A stretch of DNA of 64,000 nt from Pseudomonadota bacterium (GTDB lineage: Bacteria > Pseudomonadota > Gammaproteobacteria > Burkholderiales > Burkholderiaceae_C). The notes beneath the pieces are model-generated. The model searched no databases. It was not told the origin of the DNA and saw nothing but the letters and a program-made list of their open reading frames with translations. The stretch is taken from contig JAEZWW010000046.1 of NCBI GenBank assembly GCA_023442945.1, positions 1 to 64,000 on the forward strand, in the 5' to 3' direction. Position 1 is the first letter of the stretch. Each line of letters starts with the position of its first letter. Position numbers and translations under genes: made by a program. Of the stretch, positions 1 to 8,699 are shown one piece after another.

Positions 1-695
1 CGCCCGCCCTGGCCCATGTGCGCGACGCCGTGGCCGCCGTGCGCGAACAGGCCGCCACGCCCGCCGGCACGCTGCGCCTGACCCTGCCGCACATGGCCGC
101 GCGCACCGTGCTGGCGCCGGTGCTGGCGCGGCTGCAAGCCGAGCACCCGCGCATCGCGGTGGAACTGGTGTGCAGCGACACCCTGGTCGACATCGTCCAG
201 GACGGGTTTGACGCTGGCGTGCGCTTTGGCGAACGGCTGCAGGCCGACATGGTGGCGCTGCCCGTCGGCGCGCCCCTGGCCTTCACCGTGGTCGGCACGC
301 CGGCCTACCTGGCCGCGCACGGCACGCCCGCCGCGCCGGCCGATCTGGCGCAGCACCGCTGCATCCAGCTGCGTTTTGGCAGCGGCGCGCTGTACCGCTG
401 GCAGTTCACCCGCGCCGGTCGCACGGTGGAGGTGCGCACCGATGGCGCCGTCACCGTCAACGACAGCGCCGCCGCGCTGGCCCTGGCCGAAGCCGGGCTG
501 GGCCTGGCCTACGTGTACGAAGCGCTGGCGCGCCCAGCCTTGCAAACCGGTCGCCTGCGCGTCGTGCTCAGCGACTGGATGCCGCCGCCCGAGCACTTTT
601 ACCTGTACTACCCCAGCGCGCGCATGAAGTCGGCCGCGCTGACGGCCTTGGTGGACGCGGTGCGGGCGACGGCAGAGCGGCCGGCAGAAGGATGA
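1..695 (+). CDS. LysR-family transcriptional regulator, 3' part
   Basis: The reading frame is open from the window edge, so the N-terminal winged-helix DNA-binding domain lies outside. What remains is the end of the linker helix followed by a LysR substrate-binding domain. It begins with a typical GTLRLTLP strand and continues through a periplasmic-binding-protein-like fold to the stop. The stretch around VRFGERLQADMVALPVG matches the usual effector-domain pattern of LysR proteins that control metabolic genes. The target and the inducer cannot be told. A family A repeat starts immediately after the stop codon. The family is confident; the function is only generic. Confidence 0.85.
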   Translation, partial: PALAHVRDAVAAVREQAATPAGTLRLTLPHMAARTVLAPVLARLQAEHPRIAVELVCSDTLVDIVQDGFDAGVRFGERLQADMVALPVGAPLAFTVVGTPAYLAAHGTPAAPADLAQHRCIQLRFGSGALYRWQFTRAGRTVEVRTDGAVTVNDSAAALALAEAGLGLAYVYEALARPALQTGRLRVVLSDWMPPPEHFYLYYPSARMKSAALTALVDAVRATAERPAEG

Positions 696-760
696 TTTGC
701 TATTGAATGAGTAGCTGCCTGCGCAGGTGGCTGTAGGAGTGTGAGCCGATTTCTTGGAAA
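696..760 (-). repeat. Family A REP-like repeat
   Basis: This intergenic copy carries the core AGCTGCCTGCGCAGGTGG followed by a CTGTAGG block and a trailing GCCGATTT. The middle is an imperfect palindrome centred on TGCGCA. It begins directly after the LysR stop codon. Confidence 0.8.
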
Positions 761-811
761 AACCTGCGCGAGCGCAACGCGGCCCGACACCGGAAGGCGC
801 CGTCGCCCGCG

Positions 812-1069
812 TTACCGCCGCTGCAGCAGCTCACCCAGTAGCCGCACCGGCCAGCCCAGAAATTCGACCACCAGCCAGAGCAGCAACAGCGCCAGCCCGC
901 CGCCCATGACCGTGAACACATGCATTGGCCACAGCCAGGTCATCACCAGCGCGACCGGCGTGGCAATGGCGCCGAGCCACAGCGCGCGGCGGTTGCGCGG
1001 CGTGGGGTCGAGCAAGGTGCCGACGATGGCGCCCAGAACGCCGATGACGATGACCAGAAGCGTGGACAT
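812..1069 (-). CDS. Small membrane protein of unknown function
   Basis: This 85-residue protein starts MSTLLVIVIGVLGAIVG and has about three hydrophobic segments (roughly residues 3-20, 30-48 and 52-75), ending in a short basic tail LLQRR. The length and hydrophobicity fit a small inner-membrane protein, and no family is recognised. It stands alone between two family A repeats. Coding is supported by the clean alternation of hydrophobic helices and charged loops. A longer overlapping reading frame on the opposite strand lacks such features. Confidence 0.6.
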   Translation of the reverse strand: MSTLLVIVIGVLGAIVGTLLDPTPRNRRALWLGAIATPVALVMTWLWPMHVFTVMGGGLALLLLWLVVEFLGWPVRLLGELLQRR

Positions 1070-1133
1070 GGCGCGATGTTAGGGCGCAAGCCGGGCCTTG
1101 CCAATGCTGGCTGCGCCCGGTGGTGCAACAAAT

Positions 1134-1200
1134 TTGCTGCGTTTAAAGGAGCTGCTTGCGCAGGTGGTTGTAAGCCAGGGGGACGATTGGGCTTGAAAAC
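1134..1200 (-). repeat. Family A REP-like repeat
   Basis: This copy has the core GCTGCTTGCGCAGGTGGTTG and lies just past the 3' end of mnmA, which is read on the minus strand, in the gap before the small membrane protein gene. It ends in the usual TTGGGCTTGAAAA tail. Confidence 0.8.
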
Positions 1201-1231
1201 CGAGCGCGACGACGGCGCGCGTCGCCCCCGC

Positions 1232-2398
1232 TCAGGCGCGCGCAGCCTGGCGCTCGGGCGCGCTAGGCGACGCCTCGGCCAGCGTGTCGGCGCTGGCGAT
1301 CACGCCGCCACCCAGGCACACCTCGCCGTCGTACAGCACGGCGCTTTGGCCGGGGGTGACGGCCCATTGCGGCTCGGCAAAGCGCAGCACGCGGCTGGTG
1401 GGCGCGGGGCCTTCGGCCAGGGTGCAGGGCGCGTCGGCCTGGCGGTAGCGCGTCTTGGCGGCGTAGGCGCCCGGCGCGGGCGCGGCGTCGGCGGTCCAGG
1501 ACAGGTCGTCAAACACCAGCTCGTGCGACAGCAACCACGGGTGGTCGTGGCCTTGCACGGCGTACAGCGTGTTGGTGGCCATGTCCTTGCGCGCGACAAA
1601 CCAGGGCGAATGCTCGCCGCCGCCGCGCTGCGCGCCTTTTTCGCGCACCCCGCCAATGCCCAGACCCTGGCGCTGGCCCAGGGTGTAGAAGGACAGGCCG
1701 ACGTGCTCGCCGATCTTGCGGCCGCGTTCGTCCTTGATCGGGCCCGGCTTCGTCTGCAGGTAGCGGTTGAGGAAGTCGCGGAACGGCCGCTCGCCAATGA
1801 AGCAGATGCCGGTCGAATCCTTTTTCTTGGCGTTGGGCAAGCCGATTTCTTCGGCGATGCGGCGCACCTCGGTCTTGTGCAGCTCGCCCACGGGGAACAG
1901 CGTCTTGGCCAGCTGCGCTTGCGTCAGGCGGTGCAAGAAATAGCTTTGGTCCTTGGTTGGGTCCAGCCCCTTCAGCAACTCATGGCGCGCGGTGCTTTCA
2001 TTGAGGCGCACCCTCGCGTAATGACCCGTCGCGATCTTCTCCGCGCCCAAGCGCATCGCGTGGTCCAGAAAGGCTTTGAACTTGATTTCGGCGTTGCACA
2101 GCACGTCCGGGTTGGGCGTGCGGCCGGCCGAGTATTCGCGCAGGAATTCGGCGAAGACGCGGTCCTTGTAGTCGGCGGCGAAGTTGACGTGCTCGATCTC
2201 GATGCCGATCACATCGGCCACGGCCGCGGCGTCCACGAAGTCGACGTTGGACGAGCAGTACTCGCTGTCGTCGTCGTCTTCCCAGTTCTTCATGAAGATG
2301 CCCACGACCTCGTGGCCCGCTTGTTTCAGCAGCCAGGCGGTCACGGCGGAGTCCACCCCGCCCGACAGGCCCACCACGATGCGTTGTTTGGTCGTCAT
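1232..2398 (-). CDS. mnmA: tRNA-specific 2-thiouridylase MnmA
   Basis: This protein of 388 residues catalyses sulfur transfer to C2 of wobble uridine 34 in tRNA for Lys, Glu and Gln, in the cytoplasm. The N-terminus shows the PP-loop ATP-binding motif [10 protein letters not shown] at about residues 9-18, then the conserved GIFMKNWED. The catalytic cysteines are visible in [12 protein letters not shown] and in [10 protein letters not shown], and the central and C-terminal domains of the family follow. Full length. It is transcribed divergently from the binding-protein gene at 2581. In Escherichia coli mnmA is adjacent to nudJ; here a NudJ-like gene lies on the same strand about 3 kb away (see 5600-6088). 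Confidence 0.97.
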   Translation of the reverse strand: MTTKQRIVVGLSGGVDSAVTAWLLKQAGHEVVGIFMKNWEDDDDSEYCSSNVDFVDAAAVADVIGIEIEHVNFAADYKDRVFAEFLREYSAGRTPNPDVLCNAEIKFKAFLDHAMRLGAEKIATGHYARVRLNESTARHELLKGLDPTKDQSYFLHRLTQAQLAKTLFPVGELHKTEVRRIAEEIGLPNAKKKDSTGICFIGERPFRDFLNRYLQTKPGPIKDERGRKIGEHVGLSFYTLGQRQGLGIGGVREKGAQRGGGEHSPWFVARKDMATNTLYAVQGHDHPWLLSHELVFDDLSWTADAAPAPGAYAAKTRYRQADAPCTLAEGPAPTSRVLRFAEPQWAVTPGQSAVLYDGEVCLGGGVIASADTLAEASPSAPERQAARA

Positions 2399-2580
2399 AC
2401 CCCCCGATTATCCGCAGCCTGACATCAGCAATGAATACCTACGGGTTATTGCCCATGACAAGCCGCGCCGCCCTTGGGCACACTGCGCGCACCCCCATTC
2501 AGGGGGGTGTCCCCCGCTTGACCACCCGCTGGCCCCAGGTGCGCCAGGGGCGCGAGCTTTTGTCATCGCTGTGTGCTTAC

Positions 2581-3735
2581 ATGCCAACCATGCCCATGAC
2601 GACCGTATCTGCCTTTCTTCGTCTGCTGGCTTGGCGCCTGCTGGCGTCCGCGTGCGTCGCCTCGGGGCTGGGGGTGGCCTCAGCGGCGCAGGCCGACATC
2701 CTGATCGGCCAGACCACTTCGGTCACCGGCCCGGTGGCCGCCAGCGTGGGCGAGACGCTGGTGGGCGTGCGCGCCTACCTGGACCACGTCAACGCGCAAG
2801 GCGGCGTGAACGGCGAGAAGATCCAGCTGATCACGCTGGACGACAACTTCAAGCCACCGCGCGCGGCCGAGAACGCCAAGAAGCTGATCGAGCAGGACAA
2901 GGTGCTCGCCCTGTTCATGAGCCGCGCCACCCCGCACACCGAGGCCATCCTGCCGCTGCTGGCGCAGCACAAGCTGGCGCTCATTGCCCCGTCCACCGGC
3001 GCCATGGTGTTCCACACGCCGGTCAACCCGTACGTGTTCAACGTGCGCTCCAGCTACCAGGCCGAGGCCGAGCGCGCCATCCGCCACCTGCACGACATCA
3101 CGCTGGCGCGCATCGCCGTCGTGCACGTGGACGACAGTTTTGGCGCCGACTGCCTGGCCGGTGCCATGAAGGGCTTCACCGCGGCCGGCAAGCAGCCGGT
3201 GGTCGTCATCAAGGCCGACCGCGAAAAGCCCGACTACCCGAGCATCGTCAAGACCCTGGTCGACAAGAACGCCCAGGCCGTGCTGTGGATCGGCTCCAGC
3301 GTTGCCGTCAGCGGCGGCGTCAAGGCGCTGCGCCAGGCCGGGTCGGCCGCGCAGGTGCTGACGGTGTCGAACAACGCGTCGGCCGGCTTCATTCAGCAGT
3401 TGGGCGAACATTCGCGCGGCGTGGTGGTGACGCAGGTCTTCCCCAGCGAACGCGCGCTGGGCGTGCCGATCAACCGCGAGGCGGTGACTCTGCTCAAGGG
3501 CAAGGCCGAGCTGTCGCCGCAAGTGATGGAAGGCTTTGCCAGCGCCAAGGTGCTGGTCGAAGCCCTGCGCCGCGCCGGCCCCAACCCGACGCGCGCCAAG
3601 GTGATCGACGCGCTGAACGGCATCCACCACCTGGACCTGGGCGGGCTGGAACTGGGCTTCAGCCCGACCGACCACACGGGGCTGAACTACGTCGAGCTGT
3701 CCATCATCGGCCGCGACGGCCGGTTTCAGCGCTGA
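2581..3735 (+). CDS. Branched-chain amino acid-type ABC transporter substrate-binding protein
   Basis: This is a periplasmic binding protein of the Peripla_BP_6 (LivJ/LivK-like) family. An N-terminal signal peptide runs to the AQA-D site, after which the mature protein starts ILIGQTTSVTGPVAASVGE, a classical opening for the family. GVNGEKIQLITLDDNFKP and the later hinge segments also match. I place the start at 2581 (MPTMPMTTVSAFLRLL), which gives a normal signal peptide; ATGs at 2590 and 2596 are also possible, and the frame is open further upstream without signal-like sequence. No permease or ATPase gene adjoins it, so it is an orphan receptor or works with a distant transporter. The ligand is unknown. 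A family A repeat follows the stop. Confidence 0.9.
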   Translation: MPTMPMTTVSAFLRLLAWRLLASACVASGLGVASAAQADILIGQTTSVTGPVAASVGETLVGVRAYLDHVNAQGGVNGEKIQLITLDDNFKPPRAAENAKKLIEQDKVLALFMSRATPHTEAILPLLAQHKLALIAPSTGAMVFHTPVNPYVFNVRSSYQAEAERAIRHLHDITLARIAVVHVDDSFGADCLAGAMKGFTAAGKQPVVVIKADREKPDYPSIVKTLVDKNAQAVLWIGSSVAVSGGVKALRQAGSAAQVLTVSNNASAGFIQQLGEHSRGVVVTQVFPSERALGVPINREAVTLLKGKAELSPQVMEGFASAKVLVEALRRAGPNPTRAKVIDALNGIHHLDLGGLELGFSPTDHTGLNYVELSIIGRDGRFQR

Positions 3736-3740
3736 ATCGG

Positions 3741-3793
3741 GTGCTGGCCCTACAACCATCTGCGCGGGCAGCTTCTGAAGTAATAGCGTTTTG
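3741..3793 (+). repeat. Family A REP-like repeat
   Basis: A forward copy: TGGCCCTACAACCATCTGCG, a CAGCTTCTGAAG block and a terminal AATAGCG. It lies between the binding-protein stop and the next start codon. Confidence 0.85.
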
Positions 3794-3835
3794 GCCGCAA
3801 CGGCGCGCAGGCGACAAGCAGTTACAGTCGCGGCC

Positions 3836-4597
3836 ATGCCCCTGTTGCGCGCCACCGTCTTTGCCCTCGGCCTGATCGGCGCCTTGCTGTTCGGCAGCGC
3901 CTGGCTGGCGTCGCTGGTCGCGCCGAACTGGGTTGAGCAGATCGGGCGCGAGCTGGTACGCCAAGAGGTGCAGAAGCGCGTTGGCCAGAAGATCGATGCG
4001 CTGGACCCATCCACCTTGGTCGGGCTGGCGCGCCGCTACGGGGGCGAGCAGGCGGCGCGGGCCGAGCGCGCGGCGCGCCAGCTGCGCGAACAGCTGCCGG
4101 CCACGGTTGCGGCCATCACGGCGCAAATGCGGGACAAGGATTGCACCTGCCGCCGCGCCATCGAAGAGCGGCTGGAGTCGGGACTGCTGGCCGACTTGGC
4201 CGACGCCACGCGCCTGCAGCAGCGGGTGGACGGGTTGGTCCGCACCCAGTACATGCACACGGCGGCGCAGCTGGTGCGCGAATTCCGCATCTTCACCGGC
4301 ACCAACGCGCTGGTGTTCGCCCTGCTGGCGGCCGCTGTGCTGTGGCGCCCGCGCGCCAACATCCACTTGCTGCCCGCCGCCGCGGTGCTGGTGCTGGCGG
4401 CGGGCGTGACGGGCTACCTGTACCTGTTCAACCAGAACTGGCTGCACACCGTGGTGTTCGGCACCTACGTCGGCTGGGCCTACCTGGCCTGGCTGGGCAT
4501 GGCGGCGGCGCTGCTGGGCGATGTGTGTCTGAACCGTGGGCGCGTCGTGGGCAACGTGCTGTCCAGCGTGGGCGACTTTTCGATCACGCCCTGCTGA
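3836..4597 (+). CDS. Conserved membrane protein, function unknown
   Basis: About 253 residues beginning MPLLRATVFALGLIGALLFG, a signal-anchor-like first helix. A charged, probably periplasmic, helical region of about 130 residues follows, with a CTCRR pair of cysteines. Three further hydrophobic segments occupy the C-terminal third (ALVFALLAAAVLW, LLPAAAVLVLAAGVTGYLYLF, GWAYLAWLGMAAALLG). An upstream ATG at 3791 would extend the protein into the repeat and is less likely. No family is recognised. The TauE/SafE gene converges on it, ending 22 bp away. Confidence 0.65.
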   Translation: MPLLRATVFALGLIGALLFGSAWLASLVAPNWVEQIGRELVRQEVQKRVGQKIDALDPSTLVGLARRYGGEQAARAERAARQLREQLPATVAAITAQMRDKDCTCRRAIEERLESGLLADLADATRLQQRVDGLVRTQYMHTAAQLVREFRIFTGTNALVFALLAAAVLWRPRANIHLLPAAAVLVLAAGVTGYLYLFNQNWLHTVVFGTYVGWAYLAWLGMAAALLGDVCLNRGRVVGNVLSSVGDFSITPC

Positions 4598-4618
4598 AGC
4601 GGTGCGTGGGCGGCGCGC

Positions 4619-5377
4619 TCAGCTGCTGCGCATAAAAAACAGCACGCTCATCACCAGCCCGGTGACGATCACGATGGCGCGCACCCACACCACCGGCAGG
4701 CGCTTGGCCAGGCGCGCGCCGGCAAAGCCGCCGAAGGTGGCGAACACGGCCATCAGCAGCGCCTGCTTCCAGACAATGGCGCCGCCAATGGCGAAGGCGA
4801 CGACGGACAGCACGGACAACACGAAGGAATTCAAATTCTTCAGCGCGTTGACCGTGTTCAGCTGCGTCACGCCGACCAGCAGGTACAGCGCCATCAGCAA
4901 AATGCCCAGGCCGCCGTTGAAGTAGCCGCCGTACACGGCGACCACCGCCAGCCCCAGGTTGCGCCACAGCGGCGACGCGCCGCCGTCGGCCGAGCCGGCC
5001 CAGCGCGCGATGCTGGGGCCCAGGGCGAACAGCGCGGTGGCGAACAGCAGCAGCCAGGGCACGACGCCTTCAAACACCTTGGCGGGCGTCACCAGCAGCA
5101 ACAGCGCGCCGGCCACGCCGCCCACGGCGCAGATCAGCATTTCACGCACCAGCAGGCTGCGCGGCTGGGCGGCCAGCTCTTGTTTGAAGCCCAGCGTGCT
5201 GCCCAGGTAGCCGGGCGACACGGCCAGCGCGCTGGTGGCGTTGGCGGCGATCGGCGGCACGCCGGTGTAGACCAGGGCGGGGAAGGTCAGGAAGGTGCCG
5301 CCACCGGCGATGGCGTTGAGCACGCCCGCGCCGAAGGCGGCGGTGGCGAGCAAAAGGAATTGGGGCAGGGCGTCCAT
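4619..5377 (-). CDS. TauE/SafE-family membrane permease
   Basis: A polytopic inner-membrane protein of 252 residues with about eight hydrophobic segments. The N-terminal repeat contains the family hallmark GAGVLNAIAGGGTFLTFPAL followed by GVPPIAANATSALAVSPGY. The C-terminal half repeats the pattern with YGGYFNGGLGILLMALY. TauE/SafE proteins export or import small organosulfur, sulfite or related anions; the substrate here cannot be deduced. It is a single gene with two family A repeats directly upstream of its start, in its probable promoter region. Confidence 0.88.
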   Translation of the reverse strand: MDALPQFLLLATAAFGAGVLNAIAGGGTFLTFPALVYTGVPPIAANATSALAVSPGYLGSTLGFKQELAAQPRSLLVREMLICAVGGVAGALLLLVTPAKVFEGVVPWLLLFATALFALGPSIARWAGSADGGASPLWRNLGLAVVAVYGGYFNGGLGILLMALYLLVGVTQLNTVNALKNLNSFVLSVLSVVAFAIGGAIVWKQALLMAVFATFGGFAGARLAKRLPVVWVRAIVIVTGLVMSVLFFMRSS

Positions 5378-5401
5378 GGCGGGGTTCGGAGCGTCTCGTT
5401 G

Positions 5402-5460
5402 TTATGAAATGAATAGCTGCCTGCGCAGATGCTTGTAGGGCTGGAGGCCGATTTGGCTAC
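5402..5460 (-). repeat. Family A REP-like repeat, first of a pair
   Basis: The core is AATAGCTGCCTGCGCAGATG, followed by CTTGTAGGGC and a GGCCGATTT tail. A second copy begins less than 30 bp further on in the same orientation. Confidence 0.85.
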
Positions 5461-5486
5461 GAATCTTCTGTTGCTGTCGGTTGGTA

Positions 5487-5547
5487 TAAAAATAATAGCT
5501 GGCCGCGCAGGTGGTTCTAGGGCGTGAGGCCGATTTTGCTTGAAAAA
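5487..5547 (-). repeat. Family A REP-like repeat, second of a pair
   Basis: The core is TAGCTGGCCGCGCAGGTGG, with a diverged TTCTAGGGC and a GCCGATTTTGCTTG tail. It forms a direct tandem pair with the preceding copy. Confidence 0.85.
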
Positions 5548-5599
5548 GAGGCGGTAGCCGCGTCTGCAAGCGGCTCGCCAAGCACGGGCGGCCGCCGCC

Positions 5600-6088
5600 T
5601 CAGCCGGGCGTGCGCGGCAGGGCGCTGGCGTCGGTCTGCACCGCCGCCAGGTCAAAGCGCTGGCCGCGCGCGTGGTCCTGCACGCAGCGCCACACCAGCG
5701 GGCTGCGGTGGCGGTCCTGGCTGGCTTCGACCTCGGCCGGCGTCAGCCACAGCGTGCGCACGATGCCGGTGTCCAGCGCGCGCCCGGGCACCGGCTCGCC
5801 CGCCGTGCCGCAAAAGGCAAAGCGCACCCAGGTCGTGGGCAGGCCGGCGCTGTCGGGCGAGGCGGCCAGGTACACGCCGACCAGCCCCTCGGGGCTGAAG
5901 TGGCGGCCGGTTTCCTCCAGCGCCTCGCGCACGGCGCCGGTCTGGGGCGATTCGCCCGGCTCCAGGTGGCCGGCGGGCGTGTTCAGGCGCAGGCCGTCGG
6001 CCGTGTGCTCCTCCACCAGCAGGTAGCGGCCGTCCTGTTCGATCACGGCGGCCACCGTCACGCTGGGCTTCCATCGCTTCGTTGTCAT
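5600..6088 (-). CDS. nudJ: NudJ-like Nudix hydrolase
   Basis: A cytoplasmic pyrophosphohydrolase of about 162 residues. The Nudix box is complete: GHLEPGES, then AVREALEETG, matching GX5EX7REUXEEXGU at about residues 37-58. The flanking VTVAAVIEQDGRYLLVEEH and the C-terminal RSPLVWRCVQDH segment resemble E. coli NudJ, which hydrolyses thiamine pyrimidine pyrophosphate and nucleoside di- and triphosphates. The start at 6088 (MTTKRWKPSVTV) is chosen because the upstream extension is proline- and arginine-rich and unconserved in look. The NudJ assignment is likely but not certain; Nudix substrate ranges are broad. Confidence 0.85.
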   Translation of the reverse strand: MTTKRWKPSVTVAAVIEQDGRYLLVEEHTADGLRLNTPAGHLEPGESPQTGAVREALEETGRHFSPEGLVGVYLAASPDSAGLPTTWVRFAFCGTAGEPVPGRALDTGIVRTLWLTPAEVEASQDRHRSPLVWRCVQDHARGQRFDLAAVQTDASALPRTPG

Positions 6089-6249
6089 GCGGCGATTATG
6101 GGGGGCCGCCCAAGGGGCAGGACGGCGTCGCCAGGGCGTCAAAACAGCGGTCGCCAGACGACAAGCGTCTGTTAAGCTCGCCGCCACATCCCGAAACAGG
6201 GCCGCCGTCCCGGCGCCGCCCCAGGACTTGAATCACGAGGAGACGTGCC

Positions 6250-7410
6250 ATGCTGATTGGCGTGCCCGCTGAAACGGCGGCTGGAGAAACCCGCGTGGCC
6301 GTGACGCCGGAGACGGCCAAGAAGCTCGTCGCGCAGGGCCATCAGGTCATGGTGCAGTCGGGCGCCGGCCTGCGCGCCAGCGCGACGGACGAGGCCTACC
6401 AGGCCGCCGGCGCCGAGATCACCGACATGGCCCGCGCCCTGGGCGCCGAGATGGTGCTGAAAGTGCGCCTGCCCAATGATGGCGAGCTGGCCCAGATGAA
6501 GCCCGGCGCCGTGCTGGTCGGCATGCTGGAGCCCTTCAACGCCGACGGCCTGCAGCGCCTGGCCGCCGCCAACCTCACCGCCTTTGCCCTGGAAGCCGCG
6601 CCGCGCACCACGCGCGCGCAAAGCATGGACGTGCTGTCCAGCCAGGCCAACATCGCCGGCTACAAGGCCGTCATCACCGCGGCCGACCATTACCCCAAGT
6701 TCTTCCCCATGCTGATGACCGCCGCCGGCACCGTGAAGGCGGCGCGGGTGGTCATCCTGGGCGTGGGCGTGGCCGGCTTGCAGGCGATCGCCACGGCCAA
6801 GCGCCTGGGCGCCGTGATTGAAGCCAGCGACGTGCGCCCGAGCGTGAAGGAGCAGATCGAATCGCTGGGCGGCAAGTTCATCGACGTGCCGTACGAAACA
6901 GCCGAAGAAAAAGAAGCCGCCGAAGGCGTGGGCGGCTACGCCAAGCCCATGCCGCCCAGCTGGCTGGAGCGCCAGAAGGTCGAGGTCGCCAAGCGCGTGG
7001 CCCAGGCCGACGTGGTGATCTCCACCGCGCTGATCCCCGGCCGCGCCGCGCCGGTGCTGATCACCGAGGACATGGTCAAGAGCATGAAGCCGGGCTCGGT
7101 CATCGTCGACATGGCTGCCGGCAAGGGCGCGCCCAACCCGGACGGCACGGTGGGCGGCAACTGCCCGCTGACCGAGGCCGACAAGATCGTGTCCAAACAC
7201 GGTGTGACCATCATCGGTGACACCAACCTGGCGGCGCGCGTGGGCGCGGACGCCTCCGCGCTGTACGCGCGCAACGTGCTCGACTTCCTGAAGCTGGTGC
7301 TGCCACCCGCCGCCAAGGGCGAGCCCGCCGCCGACTTCCGGATCGACGCGGAAGACGACATCGTCGCCGCCTGCCTGATGGCCCGTCAGGGCGCGGTGAC
7401 GCGCAAGTGA
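6250..7410 (+). CDS. pntAA: NAD(P) transhydrogenase alpha subunit, part 1
   Basis: This 386-residue soluble NAD(H)-binding domain (dI) belongs to the proton-translocating, Re/Si-specific transhydrogenase, which uses the proton motive force to reduce NADP with NADH. The opening MLIGVPAETAAGETRVAVTP is typical, and the Rossmann motif ILGVGVAGLQAIATAKRLGA lies near residues 168-190. The protein stops where two-part alpha subunits stop, and the membrane part is encoded separately at 8348. AGGAG-like purines precede the start (CACGAGGAGACGTGCC). An unrelated lipoprotein gene lies between the two alpha parts. Confidence 0.96.
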   Translation: MLIGVPAETAAGETRVAVTPETAKKLVAQGHQVMVQSGAGLRASATDEAYQAAGAEITDMARALGAEMVLKVRLPNDGELAQMKPGAVLVGMLEPFNADGLQRLAAANLTAFALEAAPRTTRAQSMDVLSSQANIAGYKAVITAADHYPKFFPMLMTAAGTVKAARVVILGVGVAGLQAIATAKRLGAVIEASDVRPSVKEQIESLGGKFIDVPYETAEEKEAAEGVGGYAKPMPPSWLERQKVEVAKRVAQADVVISTALIPGRAAPVLITEDMVKSMKPGSVIVDMAAGKGAPNPDGTVGGNCPLTEADKIVSKHGVTIIGDTNLAARVGADASALYARNVLDFLKLVLPPAAKGEPAADFRIDAEDDIVAACLMARQGAVTRK

Positions 7411-7433
7411 TTTTCCTGGCTCAGTTTTACGCC

Positions 7434-8300
7434 ATGACCGCCACATTTTCTGCACCGGCCCGCCCGGCCCAACGCTCCACCCGCCTGCGCCGCCCGGCGC
7501 TGGCGCTGTCCGCCCTTGCGCTGGGGGCCGTGCTGGCCGGCTGCGCCGCGCCGCGCTCGACGCCGGCCGACGCCGCCCAAGGCACCGTCAACGGCACCGC
7601 CCAGGGCACGCAGGCGCCGTTGATCACTGTGCCGCCCGCCAACGTGGGCACCTGGGTCGACCTGGGCCATTTCAACGCCCCCTGGCTGGCCGGCGATTCG
7701 CCCGTGCCCATCACCGGGCCCAACGCCCCGACGCGCGTCGCCGGTTGGCGCCGCGACGATGGCCACTGGCTGGCGATCGTGGTCGTGCAGACCGCCGCCT
7801 CGCAGCCGGGCGCCGCCCACTGCCCACCGGCCATGAACCAGGAAGTCGTGCCCGGCCCCGACGGCCACTGCCTGCGGATGCGCCGTGACGCCGATTTCGA
7901 CGGCTGGATGCAGCGCCAGAACTCCGTCATGTTCCAGTGGCTGGAAAGCCGCGGCTGGACGGCGCGCCCGCGCAGCTGGGTGTCGTACCGCGTGCCGGCT
8001 GAAAACGGCCCGGCGCTGGAAGCGCACGCGCTGTTCGACCCAGCGCTGATCGAGCCGGTCACGCGCAACCCCAACGACTTCCTGCTGGCCGGCGCACCGG
8101 GCACCCAGTGGGCGCGCCAGTTCGCCGCCGCCACGCGCGCCGCGGGTGGTGCGGGCCGCTTGGCCCTGCCGCAATTCCCTTATGGACCGCGCGTGGGCAT
8201 GCCAGCGCCGCCCCCGCCTGTGGTGACGGCGCCGCCGCCCGCCCGCGCCACCCAGGTCACGCCGCCGCCGCGCCCGGTGCCGCGCGCCGACCGCGAATAA
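7434..8300 (+). CDS. Putative lipoprotein inside the pnt locus
   Basis: About 288 residues beginning MTATFSAPARPAQRSTRLRR. A basic n-region and a hydrophobic stretch lead to the lipobox VLAGC, so a lipid-anchored envelope protein is predicted. The body has no repeat or enzymatic motif I recognise; the C-terminus is proline-rich (MPAPPPPVVTAPPPARATQV) and could span the periplasm. It starts 24 bp after pntAA and ends 48 bp before pntAB on the same strand, so it is probably co-transcribed. No link between a lipoprotein and transhydrogenase is known to me. Function unknown. Confidence 0.8.
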   Translation: MTATFSAPARPAQRSTRLRRPALALSALALGAVLAGCAAPRSTPADAAQGTVNGTAQGTQAPLITVPPANVGTWVDLGHFNAPWLAGDSPVPITGPNAPTRVAGWRRDDGHWLAIVVVQTAASQPGAAHCPPAMNQEVVPGPDGHCLRMRRDADFDGWMQRQNSVMFQWLESRGWTARPRSWVSYRVPAENGPALEAHALFDPALIEPVTRNPNDFLLAGAPGTQWARQFAAATRAAGGAGRLALPQFPYGPRVGMPAPPPPVVTAPPPARATQVTPPPRPVPRADRE

Positions 8301-8347
8301 GCCCTTTTCCCAGCACCGCCTGACGCCCGCCCGCCCTGGAGATCGCC

Positions 8348-8665
8348 ATGGACATCGTGTCGCCCACCCTCATCAACCTGATCATCTTCGTGCTGGCCAT
8401 CTACGTGGGCTACCACGTGGTGTGGACGGTGACACCCGCGCTGCACACGCCGCTGATGGCGGTGACCAACGCCATCTCGGCCATCGTCATCGTCGGCGCC
8501 ATGCTGGCCGCGGCGCTGACCGAAGGCACGGTGGGCAAGGCGCTGGGCGTGGCGGCGGTGGCGCTGGCCGCGGTGAACATCTTCGGCGGCTTCCTGGTCA
8601 CGCGCCGGATGCTCGAGATGTTCAAGAAAAAAGATAAAAAAGCGGCGCCAGCCGGTACCAAGTAA
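8348..8665 (+). CDS. pntAB: NAD(P) transhydrogenase alpha subunit, part 2
   Basis: A 105-residue membrane segment (part of dII) of the split alpha subunit. It starts MDIVSPTLINLIIFVLAIYVGYHVVW and has three to four transmembrane helices, including PLMAVTNAISAIVIVGAMLAA, which is characteristic of PntA C-termini. The lysine-rich tail KKKDKKAAPAG lies in the cytoplasm. A GGAGATCGCC ribosome-binding site precedes the start. A partial family A repeat lies between it and pntB. Confidence 0.95.
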   Translation: MDIVSPTLINLIIFVLAIYVGYHVVWTVTPALHTPLMAVTNAISAIVIVGAMLAAALTEGTVGKALGVAAVALAAVNIFGGFLVTRRMLEMFKKKDKKAAPAGTK

Positions 8666-8685
8666 GCGCAAGCAGCTATAAAAAG
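8664..8685 (+). repeat. Partial family A repeat before pntB
   Basis: Only the GCGCAAGCAGCTATAAAAA part of the element is present. It ends at the purine-rich pntB ribosome-binding site (AGAGGAGAAAC). Confidence 0.6.
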
Positions 8686-8699
8686 AGGAGAAACAACCG

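Noticed and set aside
920..2422. 500-codon open frame on the plus strand opposite mnmA
   Set aside because: It is an antisense shadow of mnmA caused by high GC content; the product is alanine-, glycine- and arginine-rich with no domain.
2184..4014. Long open frames in other frames over the binding-protein and membrane-protein genes
   Set aside because: Low-complexity, arginine- and proline-rich products. The signal peptide and binding-protein fold are on the 2581 frame.
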